NCBI GenBank assembly: GCA_023144715.1
Contig: JAGLFC010000137.1
Coordinates: 1-5,796, forward strand
Direction of reading: 5' to 3'
Source: Gammaproteobacteria bacterium
Lineage (GTDB): Bacteria; Pseudomonadota; Gammaproteobacteria; GRL18
DNA: 5,796 nucleotides
Under the pieces are notes generated by a model. The model did no database searches and was not told the DNA's origin. It saw nothing but the letters and a program-made list of their open reading frames with translations. How positions within the stretch are numbered: position 1 is the first letter of the stretch; the number at the start of each line of letters is the position of its first letter. The position numbers and the translations under genes are program-made. Of the stretch, positions 5,508-5,796 are shown piece after piece.

Positions 5508-5796
5508 TTGAATAATAACTTACTCATAATTGCTCTTGTTCTATTTTCTTTAATCACCTATTTAGCATTTATTTGGTTTGTAAGAAAATGGATGATCAAA
5601 GCTCACGTATCTTGTTTTTGGCGCAGTCTTTTTCTTGCTTTTTGTTTAGCACCTGGTTTGATGCTTTATGGAGAACATGCAGGCATTCCAATTCCTTCAT
5701 TTGCTTGGATGTCAGGTGCAATGAGCACTTATAATTGTATAGAGAAATCAATTTTTTGTTCTATTAAACTGAATTTATTGATTTCAATTTTACCTT
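5508..5796 (+). CDS. unidentified multi-spanning membrane protein, 3' end beyond the window
   Basis: An open frame of 96 codons runs to the window edge without a stop; I do not recognise the family. The proposed start is TTG 5508, preceded by AAAGG (5493-5497) at 10 nt; an in-frame TAA at 5499-5501 rules out a start further upstream, and the first in-frame ATG (residue 29) would delete the first membrane helix. The product begins with a hydrophobic helix (about 4-25), then a basic stretch with R26, K27 and K31, which suggests an N-out first helix, then a second hydrophobic segment (about 37-54). A loop with GEHAGIPIPSF (55-65) follows, and a third hydrophobic segment starts near 88. Four cysteines (36, 46, 77, 84) and His57 are present, but nothing shows metal binding. 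It lies downstream of the bufferin-like gene in the same direction, but a terminator and its own promoter separate them. Confidence 0.6.
   Translation, partial: MNNNLLIIALVLFSLITYLAFIWFVRKWMIKAHVSCFWRSLFLAFCLAPGLMLYGEHAGIPIPSFAWMSGAMSTYNCIEKSIFCSIKLNLLISILP

Overview
The window looks like AT-rich gammaproteobacterial chromosome. The order TPR lipoprotein - lolB - ispE is the one found in Pseudomonas and many other gammaproteobacteria, and the ECF sigma / DUF3379 pair and the lipoprotein-sorting gene lolB point the same way. The base composition is clearly low in G+C by eye, so a low-GC lineage is likely, but genus cannot be named from this sequence.

Layout. Positions 43-3278 (minus strand) hold a three-gene, translationally coupled unit transcribed right to left: a 594-residue TPR outer-membrane lipoprotein resembling LbcA (PA4667), then lolB (11-nt overlap), then ispE (8-nt overlap). 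A 137-nt AT-rich spacer with a likely promoter separates this unit from a second minus-strand operon at 3416-4741: an ECF sigma-70 factor and its probable membrane anti-sigma factor (DUF3379 family), which starts at a TTG behind a strong Shine-Dalgarno site. A 271-nt divergent intergenic region follows. It carries a good sigma-70 promoter for the sigma gene, a 13-bp perfect inverted repeat and a near-perfect 12-nt direct repeat. On its other side, on the plus strand, lies a small secreted DUF2282 protein with the four-cysteine pattern of bufferin-1 (BufA1), a copper-binding RiPP precursor. It is followed at once by a probable terminator. The window ends inside an unidentified plus-strand membrane protein that starts at TTG 5508 with its own promoter and ribosome binding site.

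How the genes work together. The left unit is housekeeping: isoprenoid precursor synthesis (IspE) and outer-membrane lipoprotein insertion (LolB), with a TPR lipoprotein that may be an adaptor for a periplasmic protease. The right part looks like an envelope stress module: a cytoplasmic sigma factor held by a membrane anti-sigma factor with a conserved-looking periplasmic domain, placed divergently from a metallophore-type peptide gene. Bufferin genes in other proteobacteria are often ECF-controlled. That the sigma factor controls this bufA-like gene is inference from position. The modification genes expected next to a bufferin (bufB, DUF692/MNIO; bufC, DUF2063) do not follow in the 532 nt visible after it, which is the most unusual point of the window.
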